Part shown: positions 27,714 through 37,210 of the stretch, one piece after another | How positions within the stretch are numbered: position 1 is the stretch's first letter | Layout: each line of letters begins with the position of its first letter | DNA from: Micromonospora qiuiae | GTDB lineage: Bacteria; Actinomycetota; Actinomycetes; Mycobacteriales; Micromonosporaceae | Length of the DNA stretch: 64,000 nucleotides | NCBI RefSeq assembly: GCF_016863555.1 | Contig: NZ_BOPC01000012.1 | Coordinates: forward strand, 29,031 to 93,030 | Reading direction: 5' to 3' | Position numbers and translations under genes: made by a program | The notes under the pieces: generated by a model | The model's input: the letters and a program-made list of their open reading frames with translations, nothing else | What the model was told of the DNA's origin: nothing | Database searches by the model: none

Positions 27714-30179
27714 TCATGGTTTGGACCGCCTCAGGTCGACCCCACCGGTCACCACCGCCAGGCCGGACGGCCCGACCAGCGCCGCGATATCCCCGTCGAC
27801 GTCGGTACGCAGCACCCGCGCACCGTTGCGGGACAGCCGGGCCAGCACCGCCTCGCTGGGATGGCCGTAGGTGTTGCCCGCCCCCACCGGCACCAGCGCC
27901 ACCGCCGGCCGGACCGCGTCCAGAAAGGTCGGATCCTGATACGCCGAACCGTGGTGAGCCACCTTCAGCACGTCCGCCCGCAACCCGCCCGGCGGCAACC
28001 GCTCCCGTAGCTCCCGCTGCAACTCGGTTTCGGCGTCCCCGGTGAGCAGGATCCGCACCCCACCCACGGTGGCCAGCAGCACCAGCGAGTTGTTGTTCGG
28101 ATCCGATCTGGTGCCGCGCATCGGGTACGGCGGGCCGAGGACCACCAGGTCGACCAGGCCGGCCCGGTAGCGCCAGCCGGCCGGAGCGGCCACTGATGGG
28201 GAGCCGTGGGTGGCGGCGGTGGTGTGCACCAGGTCGCGCCCGATCGCTGGCTCCGGCCACTGCGGGGTGAGCACCATGTCCACCCGCCGGCCGCGGAAGA
28301 CCCCGGCCACCCCTGCGGTGTGGTCCACATGGAAGTGGCTGATCACCAGGAGCGGCACCCGACGTACGTCGAGCCGGCGCAGGCAGGCGTCCGCCGCCCC
28401 CGGATCCGGACCGGCGTCGATCACGACGGCCCGGCCGGCCGCCACCGGCAACACCACGGTGTCGCCCTGGCCCACGGCACAGACGGCGATGACCCAGCCG
28501 CTCGGTGGCCAGCCGGGCGCGAGCACCCGCACCGGCACGGCGCCGAGCACCACCGCGAGGGCCAGCACCACCACCAGCCGACGCACCACCGGCCGCCGGG
28601 CTGCCACCAGGAGCGCCACGGTCAGCCCGGCCAGCAACAGGGCCCCGAACACCCCGTCCGGCCAGGGCAGGTTGCCCGCCGGCACCCGGGCACCGTACCG
28701 GGCGACCAGCACCAGCCACCACGCCGGCCAGTGCGCCACCCAGGCCGCCAGCTCGGCACCGACCGGCCAGAGCGGCGACACGGTCGCGGCCACCACACCC
28801 AGCACGGTGGCCGGAGCGATCGCCGGCACCACGAGGAGGTTGGCCGGCACGGCGACCAGGCTGACCGTCCCCGACAGACCCGCGATCACCGGTGAGCAGG
28901 CCACCTGCGCGGCGGCCGGCACCGCGAGGGCCTCGGCCGCACCCGGAGGTACGCCCCGCCGGCGCAGGCCGTCCCGCCAGCGCGGCGCGAGCAGCAGCAG
29001 GCCACCGGTGGCGAGCACGGAGAGCGCGAAACCGGCGTCACCGGCCAGGTCAGGATCGACCAGCACCAGCACCGCCACCGCGGCGGCCAGGGCCGGCACC
29101 GCGGCCCGGGGCCGACCAGCAGCCAGGGCGGCGAGCCCGATCGTGCCCATGGTGGCCGCCCGGACCACACTCGGCGACGGCCGGACCAGGATGACGAAGC
29201 CCACCAGGGCCACCCCGCACAGCCCGGCGGCCAGGACCGGACCGGCGCGCGCCCAGCGAGCCAGCAGCAGCACCGCTCCGACGATGATGGCGACATTGGA
29301 ACCGGACACAGCATTCAGATGGGTCATCCCGGTGGCCCGGAACTCCTCCTCCACCGTGTCGGGCAACTCGCTGGTGTCCCCGACGACCAGGCCGGGCAGC
29401 AGGCCACCCGGCTCGTCGGGCAACGGCGCGCAGGCTTGTTGCAGACCGGCGCGGAGTCGGCCGGCGACCCGCTGCAGGGCCGACGGAGATCCGATCCGGA
29501 CGGGTGGGCCGGTGGCGGTGAGCACGGCGCCGGTAAGGTCGCCGCCGCGCGGTTCCGCCAGCCGTCCCTCGGCCGTGAGCCGTTGCCCGGGCAGCAGTCC
29601 GCGCCAGGCCGGATCGTCGGCGAGCACCAGCACCCGGGCCGGCACGGTGAGCCGCTGCCCCGCCGGGTCGTGAACGGTCACCAACCTGGCCCGCACCAGC
29701 AGGGTCGGCGGACGGCCCACGATGCCACCGCGTACCGCCCGAGGATCGTCCCGGACGACCAGATCGGCGGTGACCCGGGCACCTTCGTCGACCAGGGTGC
29801 GCAGCGGTGCGGCGTCGCGTACGGCCAGCCGGGACGAGGTGGCCACCCCGCCGCAGACCACACCGATCAGGGCCGCCACCACGATCCAGCCGTAGCGGCG
29901 GGCGAGCACGCCGGGACGGCCGACGACCCCGAGCAGGTGCAGCGCCGCCAGTACGGCGAGACCCGCCGCCACGACGGCCACCAACAGCGTACGCCGGGCG
30001 TCGAGATGCAGCCCGGCCAGCGCAGTGAGCCACGCGGCCACGGCCAGCCCGGCCAGCCGGAGATCGGGCGGTGCGCCACCGCCCGGGACACCGATGGCCT
30101 CAGCCGCCCTGATCGCGGGTCCACCGTCCGCCCGCACCGTGCCGGCGAGCGTTCCCGTCGGCCCGCTGCTCTCCTTCAC
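27714..30179 (-). CDS. comEC: ComEC/Rec2 family DNA-uptake membrane protein
   Basis: The predicted channel for single-stranded DNA entry in natural transformation. The 821-residue protein has an N-terminal membrane/OB region, the Competence domain with multiple membrane helices (about residues 225-520, including MTHLNAVSGSNVAII), and a C-terminal metallo-beta-lactamase-like domain with HFHVDHTAGV (about 616-625) and GDAETE, so the nuclease-like metal site looks intact. The start is GTG at 30179, overlapping comEA as GTGA. Competence is not commonly reported for such actinomycetes, so the physiological role is open. Confidence 0.94.
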   Translation of the reverse strand: MKESSGPTGTLAGTVRADGGPAIRAAEAIGVPGGGAPPDLRLAGLAVAAWLTALAGLHLDARRTLLVAVVAAGLAVLAALHLLGVVGRPGVLARRYGWIVVAALIGVVCGGVATSSRLAVRDAAPLRTLVDEGARVTADLVVRDDPRAVRGGIVGRPPTLLVRARLVTVHDPAGQRLTVPARVLVLADDPAWRGLLPGQRLTAEGRLAEPRGGDLTGAVLTATGPPVRIGSPSALQRVAGRLRAGLQQACAPLPDEPGGLLPGLVVGDTSELPDTVEEEFRATGMTHLNAVSGSNVAIIVGAVLLLARWARAGPVLAAGLCGVALVGFVILVRPSPSVVRAATMGTIGLAALAAGRPRAAVPALAAAVAVLVLVDPDLAGDAGFALSVLATGGLLLLAPRWRDGLRRRGVPPGAAEALAVPAAAQVACSPVIAGLSGTVSLVAVPANLLVVPAIAPATVLGVVAATVSPLWPVGAELAAWVAHWPAWWLVLVARYGARVPAGNLPWPDGVFGALLLAGLTVALLVAARRPVVRRLVVVLALAVVLGAVPVRVLAPGWPPSGWVIAVCAVGQGDTVVLPVAAGRAVVIDAGPDPGAADACLRRLDVRRVPLLVISHFHVDHTAGVAGVFRGRRVDMVLTPQWPEPAIGRDLVHTTAATHGSPSVAAPAGWRYRAGLVDLVVLGPPYPMRGTRSDPNNNSLVLLATVGGVRILLTGDAETELQRELRERLPPGGLRADVLKVAHHGSAYQDPTFLDAVRPAVALVPVGAGNTYGHPSEAVLARLSRNGARVLRTDVDGDIAALVGPSGLAVVTGGVDLRRSKP

Positions 30180-31147
30180 ACCGTCACCAGGTCCTTGAGC
30201 TGCTCGTACCGCGCGTCGCCGATGCCGCTGACCTGGCGCAGGTCGCCGACGGACCGGAACCCACCGTGCTGGTCGCGGTGCTCGATGATGCGCCGGGCGA
30301 GCACCGGCCCCACCCCGGGGAGCGTCTCGAGCTGAGCCGAGGTGGCGGTGTTCAGGTTGACCCGACCTCCGGCGGCGGGATCGCCGCCCGGCGCCGCACC
30401 ACCGGGCGGCAGCGCCCCCGGCGGTGGGGTGGGTGCCGCCACGCCGACCAGGATCAGCTCGCCGTCGGCGACCTTCCGGGCCGGATTCAACATCGCCACG
30501 TCCACCCCGGGCAGCGCCCCGCCGGCCGCCTCGACGGCGTCGGCGACCCGCGCTCCGGCCGGCACCCGGACCAGCCCGGGACGGCGGACCTTGCCGGCGA
30601 CGGCGACCACCAGTTGCCCGGTCGGCGTGGCCGCAGGATCGGCGCCGCCCGGGCCCGCCGAACCGTCACCGGCCGGGCCCGCCGGGTCCGGGACGGCGAC
30701 GTCGGTCGCGGCGACGACCGGCTCCACCTGAGGCCGGGACCGCCAGGCCCAGACGGCGGCGACGAGCACCACCAGGACGGCGACCGCTGCCAGCGCCCGC
30801 ACACCCCGCCGGCCCGGGTCGAACGCTCCCGGCCCCGGCAACCGGGAACCCGGCGCCTCCGGCACCGGCTCGATCTCCACCGGCTGCGACCCGTCGGTCC
30901 GGACGGGTGAATCCGGTCGCGGCCCGGCGGCACGGGCCGGCTCGGGCGCTTCCGTCGCCGATCGCGGGCCGTCGTCGGCGTGGATCGGCAACAACACGGT
31001 CGGCCAGTCCACCCGAGACGGTTCCGGCCAGGACGGCGGCTCCGGGACGGCAGACGGCATCGGTCGTACGTCCGCACCGCTCGTCGGAACACCCGCCAGC
31101 AAGCGCCGAAGGCGTTCCCGAACCACCATCTCCTCGTCGTTGGACAC
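30176..31147 (-). CDS. comEA: ComEA family helix-hairpin-helix DNA-binding protein
   Basis: The likely DNA receptor for uptake at the cell surface. The 323-residue protein has a long Pro/Arg-rich cytoplasmic N-terminus, one membrane segment (about 114-134), a Gly/Pro linker, an SLBB domain (VVAVAGKVRRPGLVRVPAG) and C-terminal paired helix-hairpin-helix motifs (VNLNTATSAQLETLPGVG and FRSVGDLRQVSGIG). The start is GTG at 31147. Most ComEA proteins are shorter; the ~110-residue N-terminal extension is an actinobacterial feature. It is coupled to comEC. Confidence 0.93.
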   Translation of the reverse strand: MSNDEEMVVRERLRRLLAGVPTSGADVRPMPSAVPEPPSWPEPSRVDWPTVLLPIHADDGPRSATEAPEPARAAGPRPDSPVRTDGSQPVEIEPVPEAPGSRLPGPGAFDPGRRGVRALAAVAVLVVLVAAVWAWRSRPQVEPVVAATDVAVPDPAGPAGDGSAGPGGADPAATPTGQLVVAVAGKVRRPGLVRVPAGARVADAVEAAGGALPGVDVAMLNPARKVADGELILVGVAAPTPPPGALPPGGAAPGGDPAAGGRVNLNTATSAQLETLPGVGPVLARRIIEHRDQHGGFRSVGDLRQVSGIGDARYEQLKDLVTV

Positions 31148-31235
31148 GGCGCGAGGTTAGAGCGGCGAGGTCGTCTCCTGCTGGCGGGCAGTGCCCGATC
31201 TGTGGACAGTCAGTGAACTGTGGACAACGCCCTGA

Positions 31236-31850
31236 TCATGCCCACCATGTGCTAAAGGCTCGGCGTGAGCGGCGAGTCCTCAGCGGGATTCCGGGTCGAG
31301 GCCGAGCGCCGCACGGCCGGACCGCGTTGGATCGGATGCCGTGCCGTCCGTACTCCACCGCCAGCGCCCGGGTGAGCCCCTCGACGGCGGCCTTGGCGGT
31401 GGCGTACGGCAGGCAACCGGGCACCGGACGGCTGGCCTGGTGGGAGGAGACGTTCACCACGGCGCCGGCGGTTCCGGCGGCGAGAAAGCGGCGTACCGCG
31501 GTGGCAGCGCCGACCACGGCGGGCCGCAGGTTGCGCGTGATCAGGTCGACGACCTCGCCGACCGGGGCGTCGTGCACGGAAGCGTCGCGGAACACCGCGG
31601 CGTTGTTGACCCAGCCGGTGAGCGGGCCGGACCGTTCCGCCAAATCGGCGGCGCGGGCCGCGACACCCTCGTCGGCGGCGTCACCGACCACCGCCACCAG
31701 TCGTCCGGCCTCGGCGTGGCCCTGGACCCAGAACATCGCCTCCGGATCGCGCTCGACCACCACCACGGTCCCGCCATCGGCGAGCAGCCGCTCGACGATC
31801 CCCCGGCCGACCCCGCGCCCGCCCCCGGTCACGACACAGGACACCCGCAC
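31236..31850 (-). CDS. short-chain dehydrogenase/reductase, apparently truncated C-terminus
   Basis: An NAD(P)-dependent SDR with the dinucleotide motif VTGGGRGVGRG at the N-terminus, NNAAV, catalytic Ser in NVSSHQAS and the YxxxK pair in PYATAKAAV. The GTG at 31850 has GGGGGAGG upstream. After IRSNAV, where SDRs continue with an APG segment and ~50 more residues, this protein turns into an Arg/Pro-rich tail and stops at 204 aa. Another frame of the same DNA reads ALGLDPESR then a stop. The substrate-binding loop is therefore missing, suggesting a decayed or frameshifted gene; a sequencing error is possible. Confidence 0.7.
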   Translation of the reverse strand: MRVSCVVTGGGRGVGRGIVERLLADGGTVVVVERDPEAMFWVQGHAEAGRLVAVVGDAADEGVAARAADLAERSGPLTGWVNNAAVFRDASVHDAPVGEVVDLITRNLRPAVVGAATAVRRFLAAGTAGAVVNVSSHQASRPVPGCLPYATAKAAVEGLTRALAVEYGRHGIRSNAVRPCGARPRPGIPLRTRRSRRAFSTWWA

Positions 31851-31918
31851 GCACCTCCCCCTCGACAGGCCCCGCCCGCACGAGCATCCTCGCCCGGCGG
31901 GGATGGAACGGTCCACCA

Positions 31919-32767
31919 TCAAGAGCGGCGGTGGATGACCACGCAGGCCAGGCCAGGGCCGGCGTGGGCGGCGACGGCCGCGCCCGCCTCGGAGACGTAC
32001 GTTTCGTGCAGCCGGTCACCGAGCCGGGTGGCCAGCGCGCCGAGCAGTTGCTCGGCCCGTTGCGGCGCGGCGAAGTGGTGCACGGCGAGGTCCACCGGCG
32101 CTTCGTCGGCCGCCTCGACGGCCAGGTCGACCAGTCGAGCGATGCCCCGGCTGGCGGTACGCACCTTGTCCCTCAGCACGATGGCACCGTCGGGCATGTG
32201 CAGGATCGGCTTGACCGAGAGCGCGGTGCCGAGCAGGGCCTCGGCCGCGTTGATCCGGCCTCCCCGGCGGAGAAACTCCAGCGTGTCGACGTAGAAGAAG
32301 ATCGTGGTACGCGCGATCGCGTCGACAGCGGCGGCCCGTACGCCAGCCAGGTCGGCGCCGTCGGCGGCGGCCCGGGCCGCCGCGATGACCGGGAAGCCGA
32401 GGCCCATCCCACAGGATCGGCTGTCCACCACCCGCACCCGGTCACCGAGCTGGGCCGCGGCCAGCTCGGCGGCCTCGACCGTGCCGGACAGACCGGCGGA
32501 CAGGTGCACCGAAACCACCCCGTCGGCCCCGGCGTCCAGCAGTTCACGGTACGTCCGGACGAACTGCTCTGGCGATGGACGGGAGGTGCTCACCGTCACC
32601 CGCCGGACGCCCAGCGCGCGGGTGGCGTCCGCCGGAAAAATCTCCACCCCCTCCAGTCCCTCGGCACCGTTGAGCACCACGGTCAGCGGCACCACGGTCA
32701 GCCGGTACGCCGGCACGAGCTCGGGTGGAAGGTAGGCGGTGGAGTCGGTGACGACCGCGACGGGCAT
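31919..32767 (-). CDS. DegV family fatty-acid-binding protein
   Basis: DegV (FakB-like) proteins bind a fatty acid and present it for phosphorylation. The 282-residue protein starts MPVAVVTDSTAYLPP and contains the fatty-acid-site motifs TSRPSPEQF, HLSAGLSGTVEAA and the ILHMPDGAIVLRDKVRT region. ATG at 32767 opens the conserved first strand. It is in the nadD-rsfS-phosphatase-DegV-comEA series, an arrangement typical of actinobacteria. A kinase partner is not in this window. A copy of the dispersed GGGCCC element separates it from the phosphatase gene. Confidence 0.93.
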   Translation of the reverse strand: MPVAVVTDSTAYLPPELVPAYRLTVVPLTVVLNGAEGLEGVEIFPADATRALGVRRVTVSTSRPSPEQFVRTYRELLDAGADGVVSVHLSAGLSGTVEAAELAAAQLGDRVRVVDSRSCGMGLGFPVIAAARAAADGADLAGVRAAAVDAIARTTIFFYVDTLEFLRRGGRINAAEALLGTALSVKPILHMPDGAIVLRDKVRTASRGIARLVDLAVEAADEAPVDLAVHHFAAPQRAEQLLGALATRLGDRLHETYVSEAGAAVAAHAGPGLACVVIHRRS

Positions 32768-32805
32768 GCCCGGCACGGTAGCCGATGCGGCCGGTGCAGC
32801 CGACA

Positions 32806-32861
32806 CCTGTTAAAAAGGGGCCCTTTCTCTACCTGAGGCGTTAAAAGGGGGCCCTTCCTTA
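32806..32861 (-). repeat. dispersed GGGCCC dyad element, copy 2
   Basis: On the minus strand TAAGGAAGGGCCCCC-TTTTAAC, GCCTCAGGTAG, GAAAGGGCCCC-TTTTTAAC. It overlaps the stop codon of the histidine phosphatase gene, so the element supplies its TAA. Confidence 0.85.
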
Positions 32862-33464
32862 CCCGGTCGGGCCTACGTTGTGGGCGCGCAGGTGCCAGCC
32901 GCGTTCGGCGTCGTGGCGCAGCTCGGTCCAGTGGCAGTTGCTCAGCGAGCCGATGGTGCGTAGCACGGCGTGCTCCCAGCCGAGCAGGTGCCCGCAGCCC
33001 TGCCGGGCGGCACCACCGTGGGTGGCGATCACGATCGTGCCGCCGGGTACCTCGTCGGCGACCTCCTGCAACGCGGTGCCGATCCGCTTGCCCAGCTCGT
33101 CCAACGGTTCGATGCCCGCTCCCGGGTCGGGGTCGCCGGCCCGCCAGCGCGCGTACTCGTCGGGGAACCGCTCGGCGATCTCGGTGAGCAGAAGGCCCTG
33201 CCAGCGGCCGAAGTGGCGTTCGCGCAGCCGGGCGTCGGAGCGCACCGGCAGACCGGCCAGCGCGGCCAGTGCGGCGGCGGTGTCCGCCGCGCGGCTCAGG
33301 TCGCTGGCGACGATGGCGTCCGGCCGCATCGCGGCGAGCAGCGGCGCGGCGGCTCGCGCCTGCTCCCGGCCGAGGTCGTTCAGCGGCGCGTCGGACTGCC
33401 CCTGGACTCTGCTAGCGGCGTTCCAGTCGGTGTTGCCGTGCCGCCAGATGATCAGGCGGGTCAC
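32859..33464 (-). CDS. histidine phosphatase family (phosphoglycerate mutase-like) protein
   Basis: A 201-residue phosphatase of the dPGM-like superfamily, with the phosphorylated His in WRHGNTDWN at the N-terminus, the Arg in SDLSRAADTA, Glu in RERHFGRWQG and second His in IVIATHGG. In actinobacteria this position after rsfS is occupied by a small-molecule phosphatase (glucosyl-3-phosphoglycerate phosphatase-like in mycobacteria), but substrate assignment here is inference. The GTG at 33464 overlaps the rsfS stop as GTGA. The stop codon lies inside a dispersed repeat. Confidence 0.92.
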   Translation of the reverse strand: MTRLIIWRHGNTDWNAASRVQGQSDAPLNDLGREQARAAAPLLAAMRPDAIVASDLSRAADTAAALAALAGLPVRSDARLRERHFGRWQGLLLTEIAERFPDEYARWRAGDPDPGAGIEPLDELGKRIGTALQEVADEVPGGTIVIATHGGAARQGCGHLLGWEHAVLRTIGSLSNCHWTELRHDAERGWHLRAHNVGPTG

Positions 33465-33865
33465 TCGCCTGATCCGGCGGCAGCCTCTGCGCGAGCCAGG
33501 TCCCGGTCGTCGAAAGGAACGGTCGGGCAGTCCTTCCAGAGCCGGTCGAGCGCGTAGAACTCGCGTTCCTCGGTGTGCTGGACGTGCACGACGATGTCGA
33601 CGTAATCGAGCAGCACCCAGCGCCCGCCGCGTTCGCCCTCGCGCCGGACCGGCTTCGCCTTCTCCGGCAGGTTGAGCAGGGCCTCCTCGATGGCGTCGAC
33701 GATGGCCAGCACCTGGCGCTCGTTCGGGGCCGCGGCGAGCAGGAACGCGTCGGTGATGGCGAGCTGGTCACCCACGTCGATGATGACGATGTCCTGAGCC
33801 TTTTTGTCGGCTGCCGCCTGGGCGGCGGTGATCGCCAGCTCGTGAGCGCGTTCGGAAACTGTCAC
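33461..33865 (-). CDS. rsfS: ribosome silencing factor RsfS
   Basis: RsfS binds L14 and prevents joining of ribosomal subunits during nutrient limitation. The 134-residue protein has the family core DIVIIDVGDQLAITDAFLLA and GGRWVLLDYVDIVVHVQ, ending EREFYALDRLWKDCP. The start is GTG at 33863-33865. It is coupled to the phosphatase gene and follows nadD by 100 bp, the standard nadD-rsfS neighbourhood. Confidence 0.97.
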   Translation of the reverse strand: MTVSERAHELAITAAQAAADKKAQDIVIIDVGDQLAITDAFLLAAAPNERQVLAIVDAIEEALLNLPEKAKPVRREGERGGRWVLLDYVDIVVHVQHTEEREFYALDRLWKDCPTVPFDDRDLARAEAAAGSGE

Positions 33866-33965
33866 CGTTCTCCTTCGATCAACCGTGCGATGCTTCCCAG
33901 CCTCTCACACGGGCCGGATCCGCGGCCCATCGGTTTTCGCCGAAAACCGTGATGGAGCGGTCGAA

Positions 33966-34562
33966 TCACGCCCGATAGAGGCGTCTCTTCGCGATGTACT
34001 GCACCACACCGTCGGGCACCAGGTACCACAGCGGCGCGCCGCGGGCGACCCGCGCCCGGCAGTCGGTGGACGAGATCGCCATTGCCGGCACCTGCACCAG
34101 GCTGACCGTGTCGGCCGGCAGGTGGGCATCGGACAGCTCGAAGCCGGGCCGGGTCACCCCGATGAAGTGGGCCAGCTCGAAGATCTCGGTCAGGTCCTTC
34201 CAGCTGAGGATCTTCTCCAACGCGTCCGCGCCGGTGATGAAGAACAGCTGGGACTTCGGCCCGTAGACCTCGTGCAGGTCGCGCAGGGTGTCGACGGTGT
34301 AGGTCGGGCCGCCTCGGTCGATGTCCACCCTACTGACCTGGAAACGCGGGTTGGAGGCGGTGGCGATCACCGTCATGAGGTACCGGTCCTCGGCCGAACT
34401 GACCGGCACGTCCGCCTTCTGCCACGGCTGCCCTGTCGGCACGAAGATCACTTCGTCGAGCCCGAACCGGTCCGCGACCTCGCTCGCCGCCACGAGGTGC
34501 CCGTGATGAATCGGGTCGAAGGTACCGCCCATGATCCCGATCCGCCGGATGTCGTCCGCCAC
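33966..34562 (-). CDS. nadD: nicotinate-nucleotide adenylyltransferase
   Basis: NadD transfers AMP from ATP to nicotinate mononucleotide in NAD synthesis. The 198-residue protein shows the nucleotidyltransferase motif [11 protein letters not shown] near the N-terminus and the C-terminal [10 protein letters not shown] motif corresponding to the ISxTxxR signature. The start is GTG at 34562. It is upstream of rsfS in the conserved order and 65 bp from pepN. Confidence 0.97.
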   Translation of the reverse strand: MADDIRRIGIMGGTFDPIHHGHLVAASEVADRFGLDEVIFVPTGQPWQKADVPVSSAEDRYLMTVIATASNPRFQVSRVDIDRGGPTYTVDTLRDLHEVYGPKSQLFFITGADALEKILSWKDLTEIFELAHFIGVTRPGFELSDAHLPADTVSLVQVPAMAISSTDCRARVARGAPLWYLVPDGVVQYIAKRRLYRA

Positions 34563-34627
34563 CCCATGATCCTAGAACCCGCCCCGAAGGGAGCCGGCAC
34601 CCTCGCCACCGCCCGGCCGGCGGGTAC

Positions 34628-37141
34628 TCAGGCGATCATGGCGGCCACCGCCGTCCGGGCCAGCAGAGCGCGGCGCAGGTCGTCGTCGGCGTCGGTGACC
34701 ACCCGACGCAGGCCGGGCGTGAGGTCGTCGCGGGACAGCAGCGCCGCGGCCGCCTCCCGGGTGGGCTGCGCGACGGCGTAGCGGGGGAAGGCCAGGGTGG
34801 CCACCTCGTCGGCCACCCAGGGCGTACGCAGCCGCGCGGCGGCCGGCATGTCGGTGAAGTACCGCTGGACGTAGTCGGCGGTCAACCCTCCCTGCTCGGG
34901 TTGCCAGAAACCGGCGGCGGTGGCCTCGACCAGCCGGTTGGACAGCTCGGTGCGGGACACGATGATCTCCCACGCTGCCTGTTTGGCCGCCGGGTCGGGC
35001 AGCGCCGCCCGGCATCTGGCGGCGCGCTCCGCGCCGGCGGCGCTCGGGTCCGCCGCCGCCTCCGCCGCGATCTCGGCCGCACCAGCCGCGCCCAGCACCA
35101 CCAGCCGGGCCAGGATCGCCCAGCGCAGCTCGACGTCGACCGCCAGCCCCGCCGGCACGTCCCGGCCGGCGAGCCAGCCGGCGAGCAGGTCGGTATCGGT
35201 GGCCGCGGCGATCAGGCCGCGGGCCGCGGCCAACTGCAACGACTTACCGGGCGCGGCGCCGTCGAGCAACCGCCGACAGGCCCCGGCGAGCACGGCCAGA
35301 GCGGCCTGCCGCGCCGCCGGGTCGAGGTAGCGGTCGACCAGCGACCGGCTCAGGGCCAGCACGTCCTCGGCGATGATCACCTCGGTCTCGGCCGGCAGTG
35401 CCGCCGAGATCAGCTCCACCACCGCGCCCACCGGCCGCTCACCGTCGGTCGCCGCGTCCAACGCCTCGCCCCACAGCAGCGCCCGGGCCAACGGGTCGGC
35501 CAGGCGGGGCAGCAGCAGCGGCACCGCGTCGGCCGAGGCGGGATCGAGCCGGATCTTGGCGAAGGTCAGGTCGCCGTCGTTGGGCAGCAGGACCGCCGCC
35601 GCCGGCTCGCCGGCCAGCCCGGCGAGCAGCGTACGCCCATCGTCGAGCTGCGGATCCAGGTCGATCTCGACGCGCTCGACGGTGCCGTCGACGGCGTACC
35701 GGCCGACGCCGATGCGGTGCGGGCGCAGCACCGGGTGCGTGGGCGGCGCGGTCTGCGCGACGGCCACCTCGGTGTACCGGCCCCGGTCGTCCACGGCCAC
35801 CTCGGCCCGCAGGGTGTTCACCTGGGCGGTGCGCAGCCAGCTCTGCGCCCAGCCGCCGAGGTCCCGGCCACTGGCGGCGGAGAGGCTCGCCAGCAGATCC
35901 GCCAGCGTGGCGTTGCCGAACCGGTGCCGGGCGAAATGGTCGTTCAGGCCGGCCAGGAAGGCGTCGTCGCCGAGCCACGCCACCAGCTGCCGCAGCACGC
36001 TGGCGCCCTTGGCGTACGAGATGCCGTCGAAGTTGAGCAGCGCCTCGGCGGCGTCGGCCACCTGCTCGGGGGCGACCGGGTGGGTGGAAGGGCGCTGGTC
36101 CGCGGCGTATCCCCACGCCTTGCGACGCAGAGCGAAGGTCGTCCACGCCCCACCGAACCGGGTCGCCTCGGCGGTGACCCGGGTGCCCAGGTACTCCGCG
36201 AACGACTCGTTCAGCCACAGGTCGTCCCACCAGCGCATGGTGACCAGGTCACCGAACCACATGTGCGCCATCTCGTGGGCGATGGTGGTGGCCCGCAGCT
36301 CACGCTGGCTGTCGGTGACCGCCGACCGGAAGACGTAGTCGTCGCGGAAGGTGACCAGCCCCGGATTTTCCATGGCCCCGGCGTTGAACTCCGGCACGAA
36401 CGCCTGGTCGTACTTGCCGAACGGGTAGCGCTCGTCGAAGAGCTGGTGGAAGCGGTCCAGGCACTGCTTCGTGACGGTGAAGATCTCCTCCGCGTCGGCG
36501 TCCAGGTGCTCGGCGAGCGAACGCCGACAGTAGAGCCCGAGCGGGATGCCGTCATGGCTGTCGTGGCGGACGTGCCAGGGGCCGGCGATCAGGGTGAAGA
36601 GGTACGTCGCGATCGGCAGGGTGGGCGCGAACTCCCAACGCCCCGGGCTCGGGTTGGCCGCCAGCCTGCCGTTGGCCGCGACCGTCCAGTGTCGCGGTGC
36701 GGTGACCGAGAGGGTGACCGGCGCCTTCAGGTCGGGCTGGTCGAAGGCGGCGAAGATGCGCTGCACCTCGTCCAGGAAGGACATTGCGTAAAGGTACGTC
36801 TCACCGTCGGCCGGATCGACGAACCGGTGCATCCCCTCGCCGCCGTTGGTGTACGCCATTTCCGCCTCGACGGTCAGCGTGTTCTCCTCGGCCAGGCCGG
36901 TCAGCGGCAGCCGGTTGTCGTGCAGCGCGGCGGGGTCGACGTCGGCGCCGTTGAGGCGTACCGCCAGCAGTTTCGCGGGCTTGACCTCGACGAAGGTCTC
37001 GGTGGCGGTGGCCCGGAACCGGATCGTGACGTGTGAGCGGAACAGCTCCCCGTCCCCGGTGAGGTCGAGGTCCACCTGGTAGGACGTGACAGTGATCGAC
37101 GCGCCACGCGCGGTCGACTCTGCACGGGTCAAGCTCGGCAT
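34628..37141 (-). CDS. pepN: aminopeptidase N (M1 metallopeptidase)
   Basis: A zinc aminopeptidase that removes N-terminal residues from peptides in the cytoplasm. The 837-residue protein has the substrate-recognition motif GAMEN (about residue 255), the zinc motif HEMAH with the downstream Glu in NESFAEYLG (about 290-315), and a C-terminal helical ERAP1-like domain. The ATG at 37141 (MPSLTRAES) gives the normal actinobacterial length. Only 69 bp separate it from the divergent DUF397 gene, so their promoters are close. Confidence 0.96.
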   Translation of the reverse strand: MPSLTRAESTARGASITVTSYQVDLDLTGDGELFRSHVTIRFRATATETFVEVKPAKLLAVRLNGADVDPAALHDNRLPLTGLAEENTLTVEAEMAYTNGGEGMHRFVDPADGETYLYAMSFLDEVQRIFAAFDQPDLKAPVTLSVTAPRHWTVAANGRLAANPSPGRWEFAPTLPIATYLFTLIAGPWHVRHDSHDGIPLGLYCRRSLAEHLDADAEEIFTVTKQCLDRFHQLFDERYPFGKYDQAFVPEFNAGAMENPGLVTFRDDYVFRSAVTDSQRELRATTIAHEMAHMWFGDLVTMRWWDDLWLNESFAEYLGTRVTAEATRFGGAWTTFALRRKAWGYAADQRPSTHPVAPEQVADAAEALLNFDGISYAKGASVLRQLVAWLGDDAFLAGLNDHFARHRFGNATLADLLASLSAASGRDLGGWAQSWLRTAQVNTLRAEVAVDDRGRYTEVAVAQTAPPTHPVLRPHRIGVGRYAVDGTVERVEIDLDPQLDDGRTLLAGLAGEPAAAVLLPNDGDLTFAKIRLDPASADAVPLLLPRLADPLARALLWGEALDAATDGERPVGAVVELISAALPAETEVIIAEDVLALSRSLVDRYLDPAARQAALAVLAGACRRLLDGAAPGKSLQLAAARGLIAAATDTDLLAGWLAGRDVPAGLAVDVELRWAILARLVVLGAAGAAEIAAEAAADPSAAGAERAARCRAALPDPAAKQAAWEIIVSRTELSNRLVEATAAGFWQPEQGGLTADYVQRYFTDMPAAARLRTPWVADEVATLAFPRYAVAQPTREAAAALLSRDDLTPGLRRVVTDADDDLRRALLARTAVAAMIA

Positions 37142-37210
37142 CCGCTTATCCTGCCCGATGGGCCGAACAACAGGCCTCCCCAATCCCCCCTGATGCTGGA
37201 GGACTTGACC

